The translations under genes and the position numbers were made by a program. The notes under the pieces were generated by a model, which saw nothing but the letters and a program-made list of their open reading frames with translations, searched no databases and had not been told where the DNA came from. Positions 9,143 to 20,270 of a DNA stretch of 64,000 nt are shown piece after piece. Source of the DNA: Niallia sp. Man26. GTDB taxonomy: Bacteria; Bacillota; Bacilli; Bacillales; Cytobacillaceae. The stretch covers positions 2,743,001-2,807,000 of the forward strand of contig NZ_CP095743.1 of assembly GCF_022049065.2 (NCBI RefSeq), given 5' to 3'. The first letter of the stretch is position 1; each line of letters begins with the position of its first letter.

Positions 9143-11338
9143 TTAGTTCATGATTCTACGTACAGAATAGACATCAGGTATCTGCTTAATCCGCTCCACC
9201 ACTTTATGGAGGTGATTGACATTCAGAATGAGAATAGACATCGTGATGGTTGCCATTTTATTGCGGTCAGATTTGCCTGAAACAGCAGAAATATTCGTTT
9301 GCGATTCGTTAACTGCCTGAAGAACCTCATTTAAAAGGCCTCTTCTGTCATATCCGCTTATCTCAATTTCCACATTATATTCTTTCCGATCATTCAGCGC
9401 TGTTTCCCATTCAACAGGAATCAGTCTTGCTTTTGCATCCTCGGTATCGATATTAGTACAATCTGAGCGGTGAACAGAAACGCCTCGTCCTTTTGTAATG
9501 AAGCCGACAATCTCATCGCCTGGCACTGGGTTACAGCAGCGTGACAGCCTGATTAGCAGGTTGTCAATCCCGGTTACCCGCACTCCAGAAGCACGTTTTT
9601 TCGCACTAGGAAATGACTTTAATTCAGCAACAGCATTAGATATTGTTGCAGACTGCTCCGCATCACGCTTCTTGCGCCATTTCTCTGTAAGGCGGTTGGC
9701 GACTTGAAGGGCTGTTATGCCATTGTAACCGACAGCAGCATACATATCCTCTTCACCAACAAAATTGAACTTCTCAAGCACTGTCTTAATATTATCAGGG
9801 GTAAGAATTTCCTTCAGATCAAACTCCATATTGCGGATTTCTTTCTCGACAAGCTCCTTGCCCTTTTCCACGTTCTCCTCTTTGCGCTGCTTTTTGAAGA
9901 ACTGCCTGATTTTATTTTTTGCTTGTGAGGTTTGTGCAATCTTGATCCAGTCTTGGCTAGGACCATATGAATGCTTGCTTGTATGAATTTCGACGATATC
10001 GCCAGTCTTTAACTTATAATCAAGTGTAACCATCTTGCCGTTAACCTTGGCACCAATTGTTTTATTACCGATTTCCGAGTGAATTCGATAAGCAAAGTCA
10101 ATCGGAACGGAGCCTGAAGGCAACTCAAATACATCGCCTTTTGGGGTAAACACAAATACCATATCGGAAAACAAATCGATTTTCAGACTTTCCATAAACT
10201 CCTCGGCATTAATACTGTCTTCCTGGAAGTCGAGAATTTCTCTAAACCATGACAGCTTCTCTTCAAAGGAGGAGCCTTCATCAACTGTTTTTCCTTCTTT
10301 ATATGCCCAGTGTGCGGCAATCCCGAACTCTGCAATTCGATGCATTTCTGTTGTGCGTATTTGCACTTCCAGCGGGTCACCCTTCGGCCCAATCACTGTT
10401 GTATGCAAGGATTGGTACATATTAGCTTTAGGCATCGCGATATAGTCTTTGAAGCGTCCTGGCATCGGCTTCCAGCGTGTATGAATAATTCCAAGCACGG
10501 CATAGCAGTCTTTGATGCTGTTTACCACAATGCGCACTGCCAAAAGATCATAAATCTCGTTGAACTGCTTGTTTTGCAGCACCATCTTGCGGTAAATGCT
10601 GTATATATGCTTTGGACGTCCCGAAATGTCAGATTGAATTTTTACTTCATCCGTGCCTTCCCGTATTTCGGAAACAACTTCTTCTAAATATTGTTCACGC
10701 TCAGCGCGCTTTTTCTTCATTAAGTTAACAATTCGATAATATTGCTGTGGATTCATATAACGTAGAGCTGTATCTTCAAGCTCCCATTTAATTGTAGATA
10801 TCCCTAGTCTGTGGGCTAATGGAGCGAAAATCTCAAGCGTTTCATTTGAAATGCGGCGCTGCTTCTCTGCAGGAAGATGCTTTAGCGTTCGCATGTTATG
10901 AAGTCTGTCGGCAAGCTTAATCAGTATGACTCGTATATCCTGCGCCATTGCGACAAACATTTTGCGATGGTTCTCTGCTTGTTGTTCTTCATGGGATTTG
11001 TATTTGATTTTCCCTAGTTTCGTAACGCCGTCAACGAGCATGGCCACTTCATTGCTAAAGCTGTCACTAATATCCTCTAATGTGATATCGGTATCTTCAA
11101 CAACATCATGGAGAAAACCTGCAGCAACAGTAGCCGGATCCATCTGCAAATCAGCAAGAATCCCTGCCACTTGAATAGGGTGGATTATATATGGCTCCCC
11201 AGATTTTCTATATTGTTCACGATGAGCATTTTGGGCAAAATCATAGGCTTTTTGTATGAATTTTGTATGCTCTTCGTTTAAATATCCTTTAGTCTTATCG
11301 ATGACTTGTTCGGCGGTTAACACTTGATCATTCGCCAT
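9143..11338 (-). CDS. relA: bifunctional (p)ppGpp synthetase/hydrolase Rel
   Basis: Makes and degrades the alarmone (p)ppGpp during amino acid starvation. The order is: HD hydrolase (about 25-200, FLHDVVEDT), synthetase (about 230-345, with the RFKD stretch typical of bifunctional Rel enzymes and EVQIRT), TGS (about 390-450), helical and Cys/His-rich zinc-finger region (around [23 protein letters not shown]) and a C-terminal ACT domain. I use the ATG at 11338 ([11 protein letters not shown]) because AAAGGTGAT lies just upstream and the family begins there; five extra codons are open before it. Length 731 residues, close to the 734 of B. subtilis. Confidence 0.96.
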   Translation of the reverse strand: MANDQVLTAEQVIDKTKGYLNEEHTKFIQKAYDFAQNAHREQYRKSGEPYIIHPIQVAGILADLQMDPATVAAGFLHDVVEDTDITLEDISDSFSNEVAMLVDGVTKLGKIKYKSHEEQQAENHRKMFVAMAQDIRVILIKLADRLHNMRTLKHLPAEKQRRISNETLEIFAPLAHRLGISTIKWELEDTALRYMNPQQYYRIVNLMKKKRAEREQYLEEVVSEIREGTDEVKIQSDISGRPKHIYSIYRKMVLQNKQFNEIYDLLAVRIVVNSIKDCYAVLGIIHTRWKPMPGRFKDYIAMPKANMYQSLHTTVIGPKGDPLEVQIRTTEMHRIAEFGIAAHWAYKEGKTVDEGSSFEEKLSWFREILDFQEDSINAEEFMESLKIDLFSDMVFVFTPKGDVFELPSGSVPIDFAYRIHSEIGNKTIGAKVNGKMVTLDYKLKTGDIVEIHTSKHSYGPSQDWIKIAQTSQAKNKIRQFFKKQRKEENVEKGKELVEKEIRNMEFDLKEILTPDNIKTVLEKFNFVGEEDMYAAVGYNGITALQVANRLTEKWRKKRDAEQSATISNAVAELKSFPSAKKRASGVRVTGIDNLLIRLSRCCNPVPGDEIVGFITKGRGVSVHRSDCTNIDTEDAKARLIPVEWETALNDRKEYNVEIEISGYDRRGLLNEVLQAVNESQTNISAVSGKSDRNKMATITMSILILNVNHLHKVVERIKQIPDVYSVRRIMN

Positions 11339-11424
11339 GTAATCACCTTTCATATTCCGAGTGTATTATTAGAATTTATCATAAGTTCGACTATTTATCT
11401 ATCCCGCTATATGTTTTTCCTTAT

Positions 11425-11439
11425 ATTGCATCATGCAAT
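11425..11439. repeat. 15-bp perfect inverted repeat in the relA leader region
   Basis: ATTGCAT-C-ATGCAAT, two 7-bp arms around one base, lies 87 bp upstream of the relA start in the gap after apt. The rest of 11339-11590 is AT-rich and presumably holds the relA promoter; no clear -35/-10 pair was found. Confidence 0.5.
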
Positions 11440-11592
11440 TTTTAATAGAATTAAAACAATTTTAGAATGATTATTTCTATTATTAAAAAAAAGAGAGAGA
11501 ATGTAAAGAGAATCCATGTAATTTTTTTGCAAAACATTAGAATTTTTGTCGAAAACAGTCGAAAGTTCCCGATGCTTTTTTATTGCAAAAAA

Positions 11593-11615
11593 AAGAGCGC
11601 TATCACAGCGCTCTT
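11593..11615 (-). terminator. terminator of the recJ-apt transcript
   Basis: Stem AAGAGCGCT/AGCGCTCTT (11593-11601 with 11607-11615) followed on the minus strand by a long T tract, 8 bp after the apt stop. Confidence 0.88.
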
Positions 11616-11623
11616 CTTCGTTA

Positions 11624-12136
11624 TTAATATTCCATCAATGTCAAAATATCATAGCCATCAAGGTTTTTGCGTCCTTCTAGGTAAGACAATTCAATCAAGA
11701 AGGCAATCCCAGCTACTACACCGCCCAATTCTTCTACAAGCTTTATTGTAGCCTCAATTGTGCCGCCTGTTGCAAGCAAGTCATCAGTAATTAGGACTCT
11801 TTGGCCAGGCTTAATTGCATCCTTATGGATTGTCAGCACATCCTTGCCGTACTCCAAGCCGTAAGAAACCTTGATTGTTTCTCTTGGCAGCTTTCCTTCT
11901 TTACGAACTGGCGCAAAGCCTACTCCTAATGAATAAGCAACAGGACAGCCGATGATAAAGCCGCGAGCTTCTGGTCCGACAACAATATCGATTTCCTTTT
12001 CTTTAGCGTACTCAACAATTTTATCTGTTGCGTATTTATATGCATCACCATTATCCATAAGTGTGGTAATATCTTTGAAACGAATGCCCGGTTTTGGCCA
12101 ATCTTCCACAATTGTTACATACTGTTTTAAATCCAT
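11624..12136 (-). CDS. apt: adenine phosphoribosyltransferase
   Basis: Converts adenine and PRPP to AMP in purine salvage; cytoplasmic. 170 residues, the usual length. The PRPP-binding loop reads [13 protein letters not shown] (about 119-131), and [11 protein letters not shown] forms the base-binding region. It overlaps the 3' end of recJ by 10 bp, so it is translationally coupled; recJ-apt-relA is the conserved Bacillus order. Confidence 0.97.
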   Translation of the reverse strand: MDLKQYVTIVEDWPKPGIRFKDITTLMDNGDAYKYATDKIVEYAKEKEIDIVVGPEARGFIIGCPVAYSLGVGFAPVRKEGKLPRETIKVSYGLEYGKDVLTIHKDAIKPGQRVLITDDLLATGGTIEATIKLVEELGGVVAGIAFLIELSYLEGRKNLDGYDILTLMEY

Positions 12137-14490
12137 TCTTGCACTTCCTCCTCATTCTTAACGGATTTCTGAAGAATAAGATCAAACCAATTCTTTAACT
12201 GCTCATAAGACGAGTATATTAATTCATTTTCGAGCGAAAATTGTGCTTGTTTCTGTTGGAAAGAAGGAGACTCTGTTAAATCTCTTCTATTGCTATTCTT
12301 ATTCAGCGTAATAAACCCATCCTTCATTGTAACAAAATTCAGCTCAAAAAACACCTTTGACATAAAAACAATTGTTTCTTTGCTCCAGCCTTGGCGTTTC
12401 GCAAGCTCTCCGCCATACTTTTTAAGGTCAAAGCCATTTTGCTTTGCAAGAAAAGCGTAGTACCATTTAAAGTGATCCCTTGTCGGCATCGTGCTGAAAA
12501 AGTCGCTGTCCTGCTTAAAAAAGCTTGCATATATTCGTTCAGGGGCAGTACTAGCTAACAATTGTTGAACGATATCTTTGCTATGCGGAAAGTCTGCCAG
12601 TACTAGTATGCGATTTTCGGTTTGGAAGGATGCTGCATCATCAAGATTTTCAATAATTTTATAATCAGAAATAGAATTAAGAGCCTCAGGTGTTGCCGAA
12701 TCCTTGTGAAAGAAAATCCATGTTGCACTGTTCCCTGGTATGGCAGATGCGAGCTTCTCCAAATTTCTAATACCTCGGTAATCGAAAAGCTGCCAATGCT
12801 TTACAGCAATATCCTGAATAAATATTTGCGGCTTTTTTATATTATTCCATTCATTGATAGAAAGCTGTCCTAGTACAGACACCTTTGCACTTGGCGATAT
12901 ATGGTCATAAAGCTCGCCAATCCCAAACCCAATTCCATCAAGGCTTGTGTCTTCCTGCTGAAATTGCACCTTCAAATGATTCTGGTTAGCTCCAATCTTC
13001 CTTATAGTGCTTATCTCAACAGAATCCATCACAATCCGCGGCTTAGCATTATCGACACCAAATGGCGCAAGCAGCTGCATTTCCTCAATGGCTTGTAAAT
13101 GCGCATCTTTAAGGTCAATCTCCATATCAACGGCTGTTAATGGAACTAAATCTTCAGGAACAAGCTTGTCAAAAGCGAGTTGGTTCAAGCGCTGACGAAG
13201 CTGATCCACATCCTCCAATGCAAGTGTCATCCCTGCTGCCATCGGATGTCCGCCGAAATGGGGAAGTATCTCTCTGCATGTAGACAGATTCTGGTATAAA
13301 TCAAATCCGGCAATACTGCGTGCCGACCCCTTTGCAATACCTTTTTCCTGATCAAAGCCGAGAACAATGGTAGGTCTGTAAAATTTCTCGACTAGCCTTG
13401 AAGCCACAATACCGACTACTCCCGGATTCCATCCCTCTTTACCGACGATAATCACCCGGTTTTCGGCCAACGGATACAGCGTCTCAACTTGTTCAATCGC
13501 TTCCTCCGTAATTTGGTTAACGATTGCCTGCCGTTCTTTATTTATCGCTTCCATCTCTTCTGCAAGAGATGCAGCAAGGTCTGGGTCATCTGTTAAGAGC
13601 AGTTCAACGGCAGGGTCAGCACTGTCGAGCCGGCCAACAGCATTTATCCTAGGGGCAATCATAAATCCGATTGTTTCCTCATCTATCCCGCTTGCTTCTG
13701 TCTTCATCTGCTTCAGTAATGCCTGCAAGCCGATGTTAGCAGTCTGCTTCAACTTCTTGATTCCAAGTTTGGCGATAATCCGGTTTTCCCCTGTCAGTGA
13801 TACAAGGTCGGCAATTGTCCCAATTGCAGCAAATTGCAGAAGATGCTCTGGGAGTTCGCCGTATAGCGCATGCGCAACTTTTAAAGCAACACCGACTCCG
13901 GCAAGCTCATGGAAAGGATACTCGCTCCCATCCAATCTTGGATGAATGATTGCTAGCGCATCTGGAAGAACTAATCCAGGCTCATGGTGGTCTGTCACGA
14001 TATAGTCTATCCCTAGCTCTTTCGCCACATCTGCTTCCTTGACAGCAGCTATTCCCGTATCCACTGTAACAATCAGCTTAATGCCGATGCTTGCTGCATA
14101 TCGAAATGCCCCTTCATTCGGTCCATAGCCTTCTGTAAAACGATTGGGTATATAAAATTGAACATCGGCGCCTAGATCCTCCAATGTTTTCATCATAACA
14201 GTGGTGCTTGTTACACCATCTGCGTCATAGTCGCCAAATATAAGGATTGGCTCTTGTTTATCGATGGCATGCTTTATGCGGTTTACTGCTATATCCATGC
14301 CCTTCATTAAAAATGGGTCATGAAACTCATCTATGCTGTATAAAAATGCTTTTGCCTTTTCAAGGCTATCATACCCTCTGTTTACGAGTAAACTTGCTAC
14401 AAGAGGTGTGATTTTTAACTGGTCTGCAAGTATTGCAGCATTATCATTATTTTTCTTTTCTGTAATCCATCTAGATTTAGGATGAAGCAT
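12127..14490 (-). CDS. recJ: single-stranded-DNA-specific exonuclease RecJ
   Basis: 5'-3' ssDNA exonuclease in recombination and mismatch repair. 787 residues, as in B. subtilis. DHH phosphoesterase motifs are visible: [10 protein letters not shown] (motif I), VTVDTGI (motif II), VTDHHEP (DHH, motif III); the DHHA1 domain contains [11 protein letters not shown]. An OB-like region follows, then a C-terminal extension (about 560-787) found in Firmicute RecJ. ATG follows GAGGTGATAAG. A 130-bp gap separates it from yrvD. Confidence 0.96.
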   Translation of the reverse strand: MLHPKSRWITEKKNNDNAAILADQLKITPLVASLLVNRGYDSLEKAKAFLYSIDEFHDPFLMKGMDIAVNRIKHAIDKQEPILIFGDYDADGVTSTTVMMKTLEDLGADVQFYIPNRFTEGYGPNEGAFRYAASIGIKLIVTVDTGIAAVKEADVAKELGIDYIVTDHHEPGLVLPDALAIIHPRLDGSEYPFHELAGVGVALKVAHALYGELPEHLLQFAAIGTIADLVSLTGENRIIAKLGIKKLKQTANIGLQALLKQMKTEASGIDEETIGFMIAPRINAVGRLDSADPAVELLLTDDPDLAASLAEEMEAINKERQAIVNQITEEAIEQVETLYPLAENRVIIVGKEGWNPGVVGIVASRLVEKFYRPTIVLGFDQEKGIAKGSARSIAGFDLYQNLSTCREILPHFGGHPMAAGMTLALEDVDQLRQRLNQLAFDKLVPEDLVPLTAVDMEIDLKDAHLQAIEEMQLLAPFGVDNAKPRIVMDSVEISTIRKIGANQNHLKVQFQQEDTSLDGIGFGIGELYDHISPSAKVSVLGQLSINEWNNIKKPQIFIQDIAVKHWQLFDYRGIRNLEKLASAIPGNSATWIFFHKDSATPEALNSISDYKIIENLDDAASFQTENRILVLADFPHSKDIVQQLLASTAPERIYASFFKQDSDFFSTMPTRDHFKWYYAFLAKQNGFDLKKYGGELAKRQGWSKETIVFMSKVFFELNFVTMKDGFITLNKNSNRRDLTESPSFQQKQAQFSLENELIYSSYEQLKNWFDLILQKSVKNEEEVQEWI

Positions 14491-14570
14491 CTTATCACCT
14501 CAATCTATCATTATACAAGTATGAGTTAATCCTTTCAATGTTTGATAGTGGAAGAAACAGACTTTGATTA

Positions 14571-14617
14571 CACACAAAAAAGCTTATGCCATTGCTGAGC
14601 ATAAGCTTTTTTGTGTG
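14571..14617 (-). terminator. terminator of yrvD
   Basis: A 19-bp perfect stem (14571-14589 with 14599-14617) with a 9-nt loop; the T-rich arm closes the hairpin on the minus strand. It starts 6 bp after the yrvD stop. Confidence 0.88.
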
Positions 14618-14622
14618 TGAAA

Positions 14623-14946
14623 TTATTTTGTTGGAGCAGCTATTGTCTCTACTGGTTCTGCCTCACCAGCTTGTACTGGTTCAAGCTCTTGCAGCCGCAA
14701 TTGAAGTGACTCGTTTTCCTTAACTGCAGCCTTCCATTTTCTCTGCAACGAATAAATTTTTATCAAGCCAGCAGAGCCTATCATAAGTCCTCCCAGCAAT
14801 ACGGAGATTAGAATTACGAGAATGAGCGGCCATTCTCCTGTTCCAAATAAATAGTTCACTGTAACAGAATCAACATTTATCACAGCAAAAACAGCTACTA
14901 TAAGTGCAAAAACAATGCCAAATAATAAGTTCCATTGGATTTTCAT
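14623..14946 (-). CDS. yrvD: LapA-domain membrane protein YrvD
   Basis: Small inner-membrane protein of 107 residues. Two hydrophobic helices (about 5-25 and 40-62) flank a short loop with the pattern VTVNYLFGTGEWPL, typical of the LapA/YrvD family (DUF1049). A cytoplasmic helical tail ends in a Glu-rich stretch. E. coli LapA acts with LapB in lipopolysaccharide control, but that role does not apply to a Gram-positive, so the function here is unknown. Same length and place as B. subtilis yrvD, upstream of recJ. Confidence 0.85.
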   Translation of the reverse strand: MKIQWNLLFGIVFALIVAVFAVINVDSVTVNYLFGTGEWPLILVILISVLLGGLMIGSAGLIKIYSLQRKWKAAVKENESLQLRLQELEPVQAGEAEPVETIAAPTK

Positions 14947-15010
14947 AAGCTACCTCCAATACTAAGTCCTTCCCTATAACTTTCCCATAATATGCAGGTA
15001 TTAAACTAAA

Positions 15011-15041
15011 AAGACAGGTCCTTCAATCAAGGACCTGTCTT
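15011..15041 (-). terminator. terminator of secDF
   Basis: Stem AAGACAGGTCC/GGACCTGTCTT (15011-15021 with 15031-15041), 9-nt loop, T-rich on the minus strand, 9 bp after the secDF stop. Confidence 0.88.
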
Positions 15042-15050
15042 AAATCAAAC

Positions 15051-17297
15051 TTATACTTGCGGCTCATCTGAACTTACACGTTTTTCTTTAACCGTAATCA
15101 GAACGCCTTTTTTCTTAAGCTCTTTTTTCTTCCATACAAACCATAACTGGGATGCGATAAAGATAGAAGAGTATGCACCGCCAATTAAACCAATCAATAA
15201 AGCTAATGAGAAGTTTCGGATTGACTCGCTTCCAAAAATCAACAAAGCAATTACACAGATAACAACTGTGAGAACTGTATTGAGGGAGCGTGTAAATGTT
15301 TGGCGGATACTTGTATTGATAATATCTTTGATTTCCTTCGCAGTCGTAATTCTTTTCTTTTTCACAAGGTTTTCGCGGATACGGTCGAACGTAACAATCG
15401 TGTCGTTAATAGAATACCCGACAATCGTAAGTACTGCCGCGATAAATGTAATATCAACTTCAAGCCTTGTAAAGCTGAAGATGACAATGATAAAGAATGC
15501 ATCATGAAGCAGGGCGATAATAGCTGCTAATGCCATATATATTTCAAAACGGATTGTTACATAAAGTATTATCCCTAGTGATGCTAAAATGATGGCATAG
15601 AACGCATTTTTGGCCAGCTCTTTTCCGACTGTAGGTGATACGGTGCTGACATTCGGATCGGAGCCGTATTTATCATGCAGAGTCGTTTTAAGTTCTGCGA
15701 CTTTGCTTTGACTCATATCCCCTTTTATGCGGATTGCAGCTCTGTCATTATTTTCACCAGAAATAGTGATATCATCTGCTGTAATGCCAAGAGCATCCAT
15801 ATCTGCTTGAACCGCTTCTGTTGTCAATGGTTTCTCAGAGCTTATTTCCACCCGTGAACCCGCTGCAAAGTCGATGCCAAGGTTAAGTCTAAACACAGCA
15901 ATAACAATGATACCTACAACAACAAGCACGCTTGATATTCCAAAGAATACGTTTTTGTATTTTACAAAGTCAATACGGTCAAATTTCGTCGGCAATGTAA
16001 GTGTATCGTAGTTTTCGCCAATATGCTTAATATCCTTCTTATTGACACCAAACCATGACGGTCTCTTGTTGAATGCTTTGCTGTTAACAATAAGCCCAAG
16101 CAACAATCTTGTCCCATATACTGCCGTGATAAAGCTCACTAGAATACTGACAATCAGCAATGTCGCAAATCCTCTAACAGAGCTTGTACCATATGCAAAT
16201 AAGATAACGGACGCAAGAATCGTTGTAAGGTTAGCATCAATAATGGTGGATATTGAGTTTTTGTTACCAGCTTGGTAAGCCGATTTCAGTGTTTTCCCTA
16301 CTTTAAGTTCATCCTTAATCCGTTCATATGTGATGATATTGGCGTCAACCGCCATACCGACACCAAGTATTAGGGCGGCAATTCCCGGCAGTGTCAGTAC
16401 CCCGTTAATTAAATCAATAACAAGCAGATTTAAGTATACGAATATAGACAGGGTGATGACTGCAATTAAGCCTGGCAAACGGTAGTAGAACAGCATAAAC
16501 AAGAACACAAGTCCAACACCAACAATGCCGGCAAATACTGTTTCTTTAAGAGCCTGGTCACCAAACTGGGCTCCAACGCTTGTTGAATAAACCTCAGTCA
16601 GCTTAACAGGAAGAGCTCCCGCATCCAGAAGCTCAGCCAATGTCTTCGCTTCTTCAATCGTAAAGTTCCCTGTAATCGAAACGGTATCTGTGTTCAATAC
16701 ACTGCTTACCATTGGGTTAGACAGGAATTTAGGATCAGCTTTTGTTGCTTCTTCCGCATAGGAATCGCCTTCTTCATAATCGAGCCAGATGACAAGCGGA
16801 TTTCCAAGCACTTCTGTCGTTACGTCCTTAAATTTCTCAGCACTCTTCAGCTTTAAGGAAACACTAGGTTTACCATATTCATCAAATACCTGTTCAGCTC
16901 CGCCTTGTACTAAGTCAGAACCATCCATCAGCTTTTTATCGTTAACATCACGGAACGACAGGTTCGCTTCTGTCGACAGCAATTCCCGTGCCTTATTCTG
17001 ATCAGTTATGCCTGCTAGCTGTACACGGATGCGGTCCTTTCCTTCGATTTGAATGCTTGGTTCGCTGACACCGAGCACGTTGATTCGCTTATCTAAGGCT
17101 TGAGCCGTACTGTTAAGAATATCCGTATTAATCTTTTTCCCATCTATTGGTTCTACTTTATAAAGAACCTCAAAACCACCTTGGAGATCAAGACCAAGTT
17201 TAATATCCTTTAAAATATTATTTGTTGTTCCTCCCATCAATCCTGCAAAGACAACTACAATTAATAGGAAGGCAACTATTCTGCTCCGCTTTACCAT
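15051..17297 (-). CDS. secDF: protein translocase subunit SecDF (fused)
   Basis: Proton-driven RND-type accessory of the Sec translocon that pulls secreted proteins across the membrane. The 748 residues hold fused SecD and SecF, as in B. subtilis. SecD half: TM1 (8-27), motif LGLDLQGGFEVLYKV, a large P1 domain, then five TMs from about 250 to 410. SecF half: TM at about 455-475, RLNLGIDFAAGSRVEI, a P4 domain, then five TMs. GMAVDANIITYERIKDE and GYSINDTIVTFDRIRE mark the conserved TM4 regions. ATG follows GAGGAAAAATACATA. Confidence 0.96.
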   Translation of the reverse strand: MVKRSRIVAFLLIVVVFAGLMGGTTNNILKDIKLGLDLQGGFEVLYKVEPIDGKKINTDILNSTAQALDKRINVLGVSEPSIQIEGKDRIRVQLAGITDQNKARELLSTEANLSFRDVNDKKLMDGSDLVQGGAEQVFDEYGKPSVSLKLKSAEKFKDVTTEVLGNPLVIWLDYEEGDSYAEEATKADPKFLSNPMVSSVLNTDTVSITGNFTIEEAKTLAELLDAGALPVKLTEVYSTSVGAQFGDQALKETVFAGIVGVGLVFLFMLFYYRLPGLIAVITLSIFVYLNLLVIDLINGVLTLPGIAALILGVGMAVDANIITYERIKDELKVGKTLKSAYQAGNKNSISTIIDANLTTILASVILFAYGTSSVRGFATLLIVSILVSFITAVYGTRLLLGLIVNSKAFNKRPSWFGVNKKDIKHIGENYDTLTLPTKFDRIDFVKYKNVFFGISSVLVVVGIIVIAVFRLNLGIDFAAGSRVEISSEKPLTTEAVQADMDALGITADDITISGENNDRAAIRIKGDMSQSKVAELKTTLHDKYGSDPNVSTVSPTVGKELAKNAFYAIILASLGIILYVTIRFEIYMALAAIIALLHDAFFIIVIFSFTRLEVDITFIAAVLTIVGYSINDTIVTFDRIRENLVKKKRITTAKEIKDIINTSIRQTFTRSLNTVLTVVICVIALLIFGSESIRNFSLALLIGLIGGAYSSIFIASQLWFVWKKKELKKKGVLITVKEKRVSSDEPQV

Positions 17298-17547
17298 TAT
17301 GTATTTTTCCTCCTCGTTCTAAAAAGGCGTACATATGATTACACCTATTGACAAGCTTAAGCCATCCTGACAGCTTGACAGGACGGCAAGCACTATTCAT
17401 TACAGAATTTGTTCATGAATTCTTCGTTAATTAAACATTTTCTTTCTATAATAAAACATTATGAAACAGTTTATGAGTGCTGTCAATTTGTACTAAAAAT
17501 TATCGAACTTCTTCACAAAAAATTCACAAATGCTCTGTATGTAAAGG

Positions 17548-17847
17548 TTATTTTAGCAGCTCCTTTTTTTCCTCCTCTGAAAGCACAGAGAAATAGTCGT
17601 CTGCCTTGTAGGCTTCCACTGTGGCAAAATTCATGAAGTCTAATACTTTAACATTCATTACATCTTGAACAATTTCTGCAATCCTGTAGTCCGTTGAGGT
17701 TTTCTTCCACTTTTTCTTCGTTAAGAAGAACCATAGTTCGTTCTCATCTATAGTGTCATAGCCCAGTAGATGAAATTCCTCCAGCTTGCTCTTCAGCGCT
17801 GGCTTCACTTGATGGCGAAAATGATCATACAAATGCTCAGATGGCAT
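17548..17847 (-). CDS. comN: post-transcriptional regulator ComN
   Basis: 99-residue cytoplasmic protein of the Post_transc_reg family. In B. subtilis ComN (YrzD) is needed for accumulation of comE mRNA and DNA uptake and is localised by DivIVA. The sequence is charged and helical with no membrane segment. It stands alone between spoVB and secDF, as in B. subtilis. ATG follows AAAGGAG. The 248-bp gap to secDF (17299-17547) shows nothing I can name. Confidence 0.82.
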   Translation of the reverse strand: MPSEHLYDHFRHQVKPALKSKLEEFHLLGYDTIDENELWFFLTKKKWKKTSTDYRIAEIVQDVMNVKVLDFMNFATVEAYKADDYFSVLSEEEKKELLK

Positions 17848-18053
17848 CTTTCAAACAGCTCCTTTAACATGATGGTCCTTTTCCTCTTATCATAAACCTC
17901 TTACGTTTTTCATGATGAAAGGCAATAGTTCCTTTTCGATCCAATCTCTGCTTCTTTTCAAATTCCTTTATATACTTGTCATGCTTTGTCCACATGAATG
18001 CATATAGTTAATTGTATAGCATTATTCGTTATTTGAGAAGGCAGGGAAATAGA

Positions 18054-19604
18054 ATGTCTAAGTTTTTGAAAGGCACCATTATACTGCTAGCAGCAGGACT
18101 GATCACTAGAGTTTTAGGTTTTATCAATCGCATCGTTATTGCCCGATTTATAGGGGAAGATGGAGTCGGGCTGTACATGATGGTATATCCCACACTCATT
18201 TTAGTCGTGACCATCACTCAACTTGGACTGCCTGTCGCCATTTCAAAAAACGTGGCAGAAGCATATGCGGAAGGGAATCAGCGCAAAGTCAAATCCATAC
18301 TTGTCGTTTCTTTATCAACGACACTTGGACTTGCATTGGTTTTTACACCGCTTTTATATTTGCTTGCTCCATATTTGGCTGAAACATTATTTAATGACAG
18401 AAGAACACTAGTGCCAATGATGGCCATCGCACCGATTATTCCTGTCATCGCTGTCTCTTCTGTTCTAAGAGGATATTTCCAAGGGAAACAAACGATGAAG
18501 CCGGCAGCTGTTTCACAGGTAATTGAACAAGTTATCCGCATCACGTTAATAGCTGTTCTTACGAAAGCATTCTTGCCTATGGGAATTGAATATGCTGCTA
18601 CAGGAGCGATGCTCGCTGGGGTTATTGGAGAATTGGCTTCTCTTCTTTACTTGCTCGCCTCTTTCAAATGGAAAAAGAGCTTTTCCCTTCGAAACAAATT
18701 CTTGCAGTATATAGTGAAAGGGAAAACCACCTTTAACGAGCTTATGCAAATTGCCCTTCCTACTACAGGAAGCAGAATGATTGGGAGTATTGCATGGTTT
18801 TTAGAGCCTATTGTGGTGGCGCAAAGCTTGGCTATCGCTGGGCTTACTGCCGTCAATGCTACGAAGCAATACGGAGTGTTAACAGGATTTGCACTGCCTC
18901 TTTTGATGCTTCCTTCGTTTTTCACACAATCACTGTCCACATCGCTTGTTCCTGCCATAAGTGAAGCCAATGCTAGCAATCAAAAGCAAACGATAGATTA
19001 TTTGCTGCAGCAAGCGTTAAGGTTCACGTTCATGACAGGCGGACTTGCTGTGATTGTGCTGTATGCATTGGCAGAGCCTTTAATGACCGTCATGTATGGC
19101 AGCACAAAGGGGACAACCTTTATTTTGCTGATGGCACCATTTTTTATCTTGAACTACTATCAAGGACCGCTTCAAGCAGCACTGCAGGCGCTTAACTTGG
19201 CAAGGGCTGCGATGATAAACAGTTTTATCGGAGCAGCTGTGAAAACAGCCGTTATTCTCCTTCTTGCCAGCAGGCCGGAGTTCGGTATTTACGGGGTAGC
19301 CATTGCTTTAATAGTCGGCTTTGTTCTCACAACATTGCTTCATTTCGCTACTATAACTAAATCTATAGGATTTTCTATTTATGTAAAAGATTACGCCAAA
19401 ATGCTTGCTGTCATCTTTATTTCCGGCTATGCTGGAGCATTTCTGGCTAACTTAAGCTGGATAGACAGCCTTGTGTTAATGGTGGCAGCAGATACAATTA
19501 TCATTAGCTTGTTGTACCTGATTTTGCTTTTTGTTTTTAAGCTCATTAAAAAAGAAGATATTAGACGGATTCCGTGGATCGGTCCCATATTGACAGGAAA
19601 ATGA
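18054..19604 (+). CDS. spoVB: stage V sporulation protein B (lipid II flippase-like)
   Basis: MATE/MOP-superfamily membrane protein with about 14 helices, 516 residues; required for spore cortex synthesis, with a proposed role in flipping lipid-linked peptidoglycan precursors. Recognisable family stretches are ITRVLGFINRIVIARFIG at the start, SSVLRGYFQGKQ and LPTTGSRMIGSIAWFLEPIVVA. The start is the ATG at 18054 (MSKFLKGTI), where the family begins; an upstream in-frame ATG would add 14 codons. Monocistronic and divergent from comN; presumably sigma-E controlled, though no promoter was assigned. Confidence 0.95.
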   Translation: MSKFLKGTIILLAAGLITRVLGFINRIVIARFIGEDGVGLYMMVYPTLILVVTITQLGLPVAISKNVAEAYAEGNQRKVKSILVVSLSTTLGLALVFTPLLYLLAPYLAETLFNDRRTLVPMMAIAPIIPVIAVSSVLRGYFQGKQTMKPAAVSQVIEQVIRITLIAVLTKAFLPMGIEYAATGAMLAGVIGELASLLYLLASFKWKKSFSLRNKFLQYIVKGKTTFNELMQIALPTTGSRMIGSIAWFLEPIVVAQSLAIAGLTAVNATKQYGVLTGFALPLLMLPSFFTQSLSTSLVPAISEANASNQKQTIDYLLQQALRFTFMTGGLAVIVLYALAEPLMTVMYGSTKGTTFILLMAPFFILNYYQGPLQAALQALNLARAAMINSFIGAAVKTAVILLLASRPEFGIYGVAIALIVGFVLTTLLHFATITKSIGFSIYVKDYAKMLAVIFISGYAGAFLANLSWIDSLVLMVAADTIIISLLYLILLFVFKLIKKEDIRRIPWIGPILTGK

Positions 19605-19633
19605 GGATAGAGTCTTGACTCTGCCTCATTTTT
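19600..19633. terminator. terminator shared by spoVB and yrbG
   Basis: Interrupted stem AATGAGG..AGAGTC / GACTCT.CCTCATT (19600-19614 with 19617-19630) followed by T on the plus strand; it begins in the spoVB stop and overlaps the 3' end of convergent yrbG. Confidence 0.75.
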
Positions 19634-20270
19634 CGTCAAAATAATCAATATAAAATTTATCATCCTGGAAACTGCAGAAGGATATCTTATCTATCTTTAG
19701 ATGCCCCTGTTTCTTCAGCTCCTGCTGTAACCAGCCATGACTTTTTCCAATTTCTTTAAGACTTGCCTCTTGAATGACCCCATCGATTATTAAAGGAATG
19801 GTAACGCCTGATTTGTTCGGCTCCTTTTCGAAAACAGACAGCTTTCCAGACGTTTCTAATATCGCAAATTCAACATCAGCAACATTACGAACATCCTTCT
19901 CGCGAAGCTGCAGGAGTAAATCGTCCATATTGTAGCGCTGGGAACGCATTGCTTTTTCATCAATTTTCCCTTTATTGATAATGATGGTTGGTTTCCCGTC
20001 AATCAAATCTCTAATTTTTTTACTTTTAAGGGAAAGAGCTGCCAGACCAATCTGAATCAGAAGCAGAATAAATATTGGCAAAATAGTAGGAACAAGCTCT
20101 GTTTTAATATCTTCAATCGCTGCAACAGCAATTTCTGCAATCATAATATATACAACTAAGTCAAGAATGCTTAACTCCCCTATTTCCCGTTTACCCATCA
20201 TGCGGAAAACGAGAACGATGATGGCATAAAGCAATAGAGTCCTCAGCAGAATGACAATATACTCCTCCAT
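19626..20270 (-). CDS. yrbG: YetF/DUF421-family membrane protein YrbG
   Basis: 214 residues. Three N-terminal helices (about 5-25, 33-52 and 58-80) contain the family pattern FRMMGKREIGELSILDLVVY, followed by a cytoplasmic two-lobed domain with GKPTIIINKGKI and the later NMDDLLLQLREK. Close relatives in the YetF group occur in spore membranes or the germination setting in Bacillus; the biochemical role is unknown. The start is the ATG at 20270 because GGGAGGG lies 7 nt upstream; 13 more codons are open before it. Convergent with spoVB. Confidence 0.85.
   Translation of the reverse strand: MEEYIVILLRTLLLYAIIVLVFRMMGKREIGELSILDLVVYIMIAEIAVAAIEDIKTELVPTILPIFILLLIQIGLAALSLKSKKIRDLIDGKPTIIINKGKIDEKAMRSQRYNMDDLLLQLREKDVRNVADVEFAILETSGKLSVFEKEPNKSGVTIPLIIDGVIQEASLKEIGKSHGWLQQELKKQGHLKIDKISFCSFQDDKFYIDYFDEK

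Noticed and set aside
15268..16278. Several plus-strand frames of 60-80 codons
   Set aside because: All lie antisense to secDF, lack ribosome sites and show no protein-like pattern.
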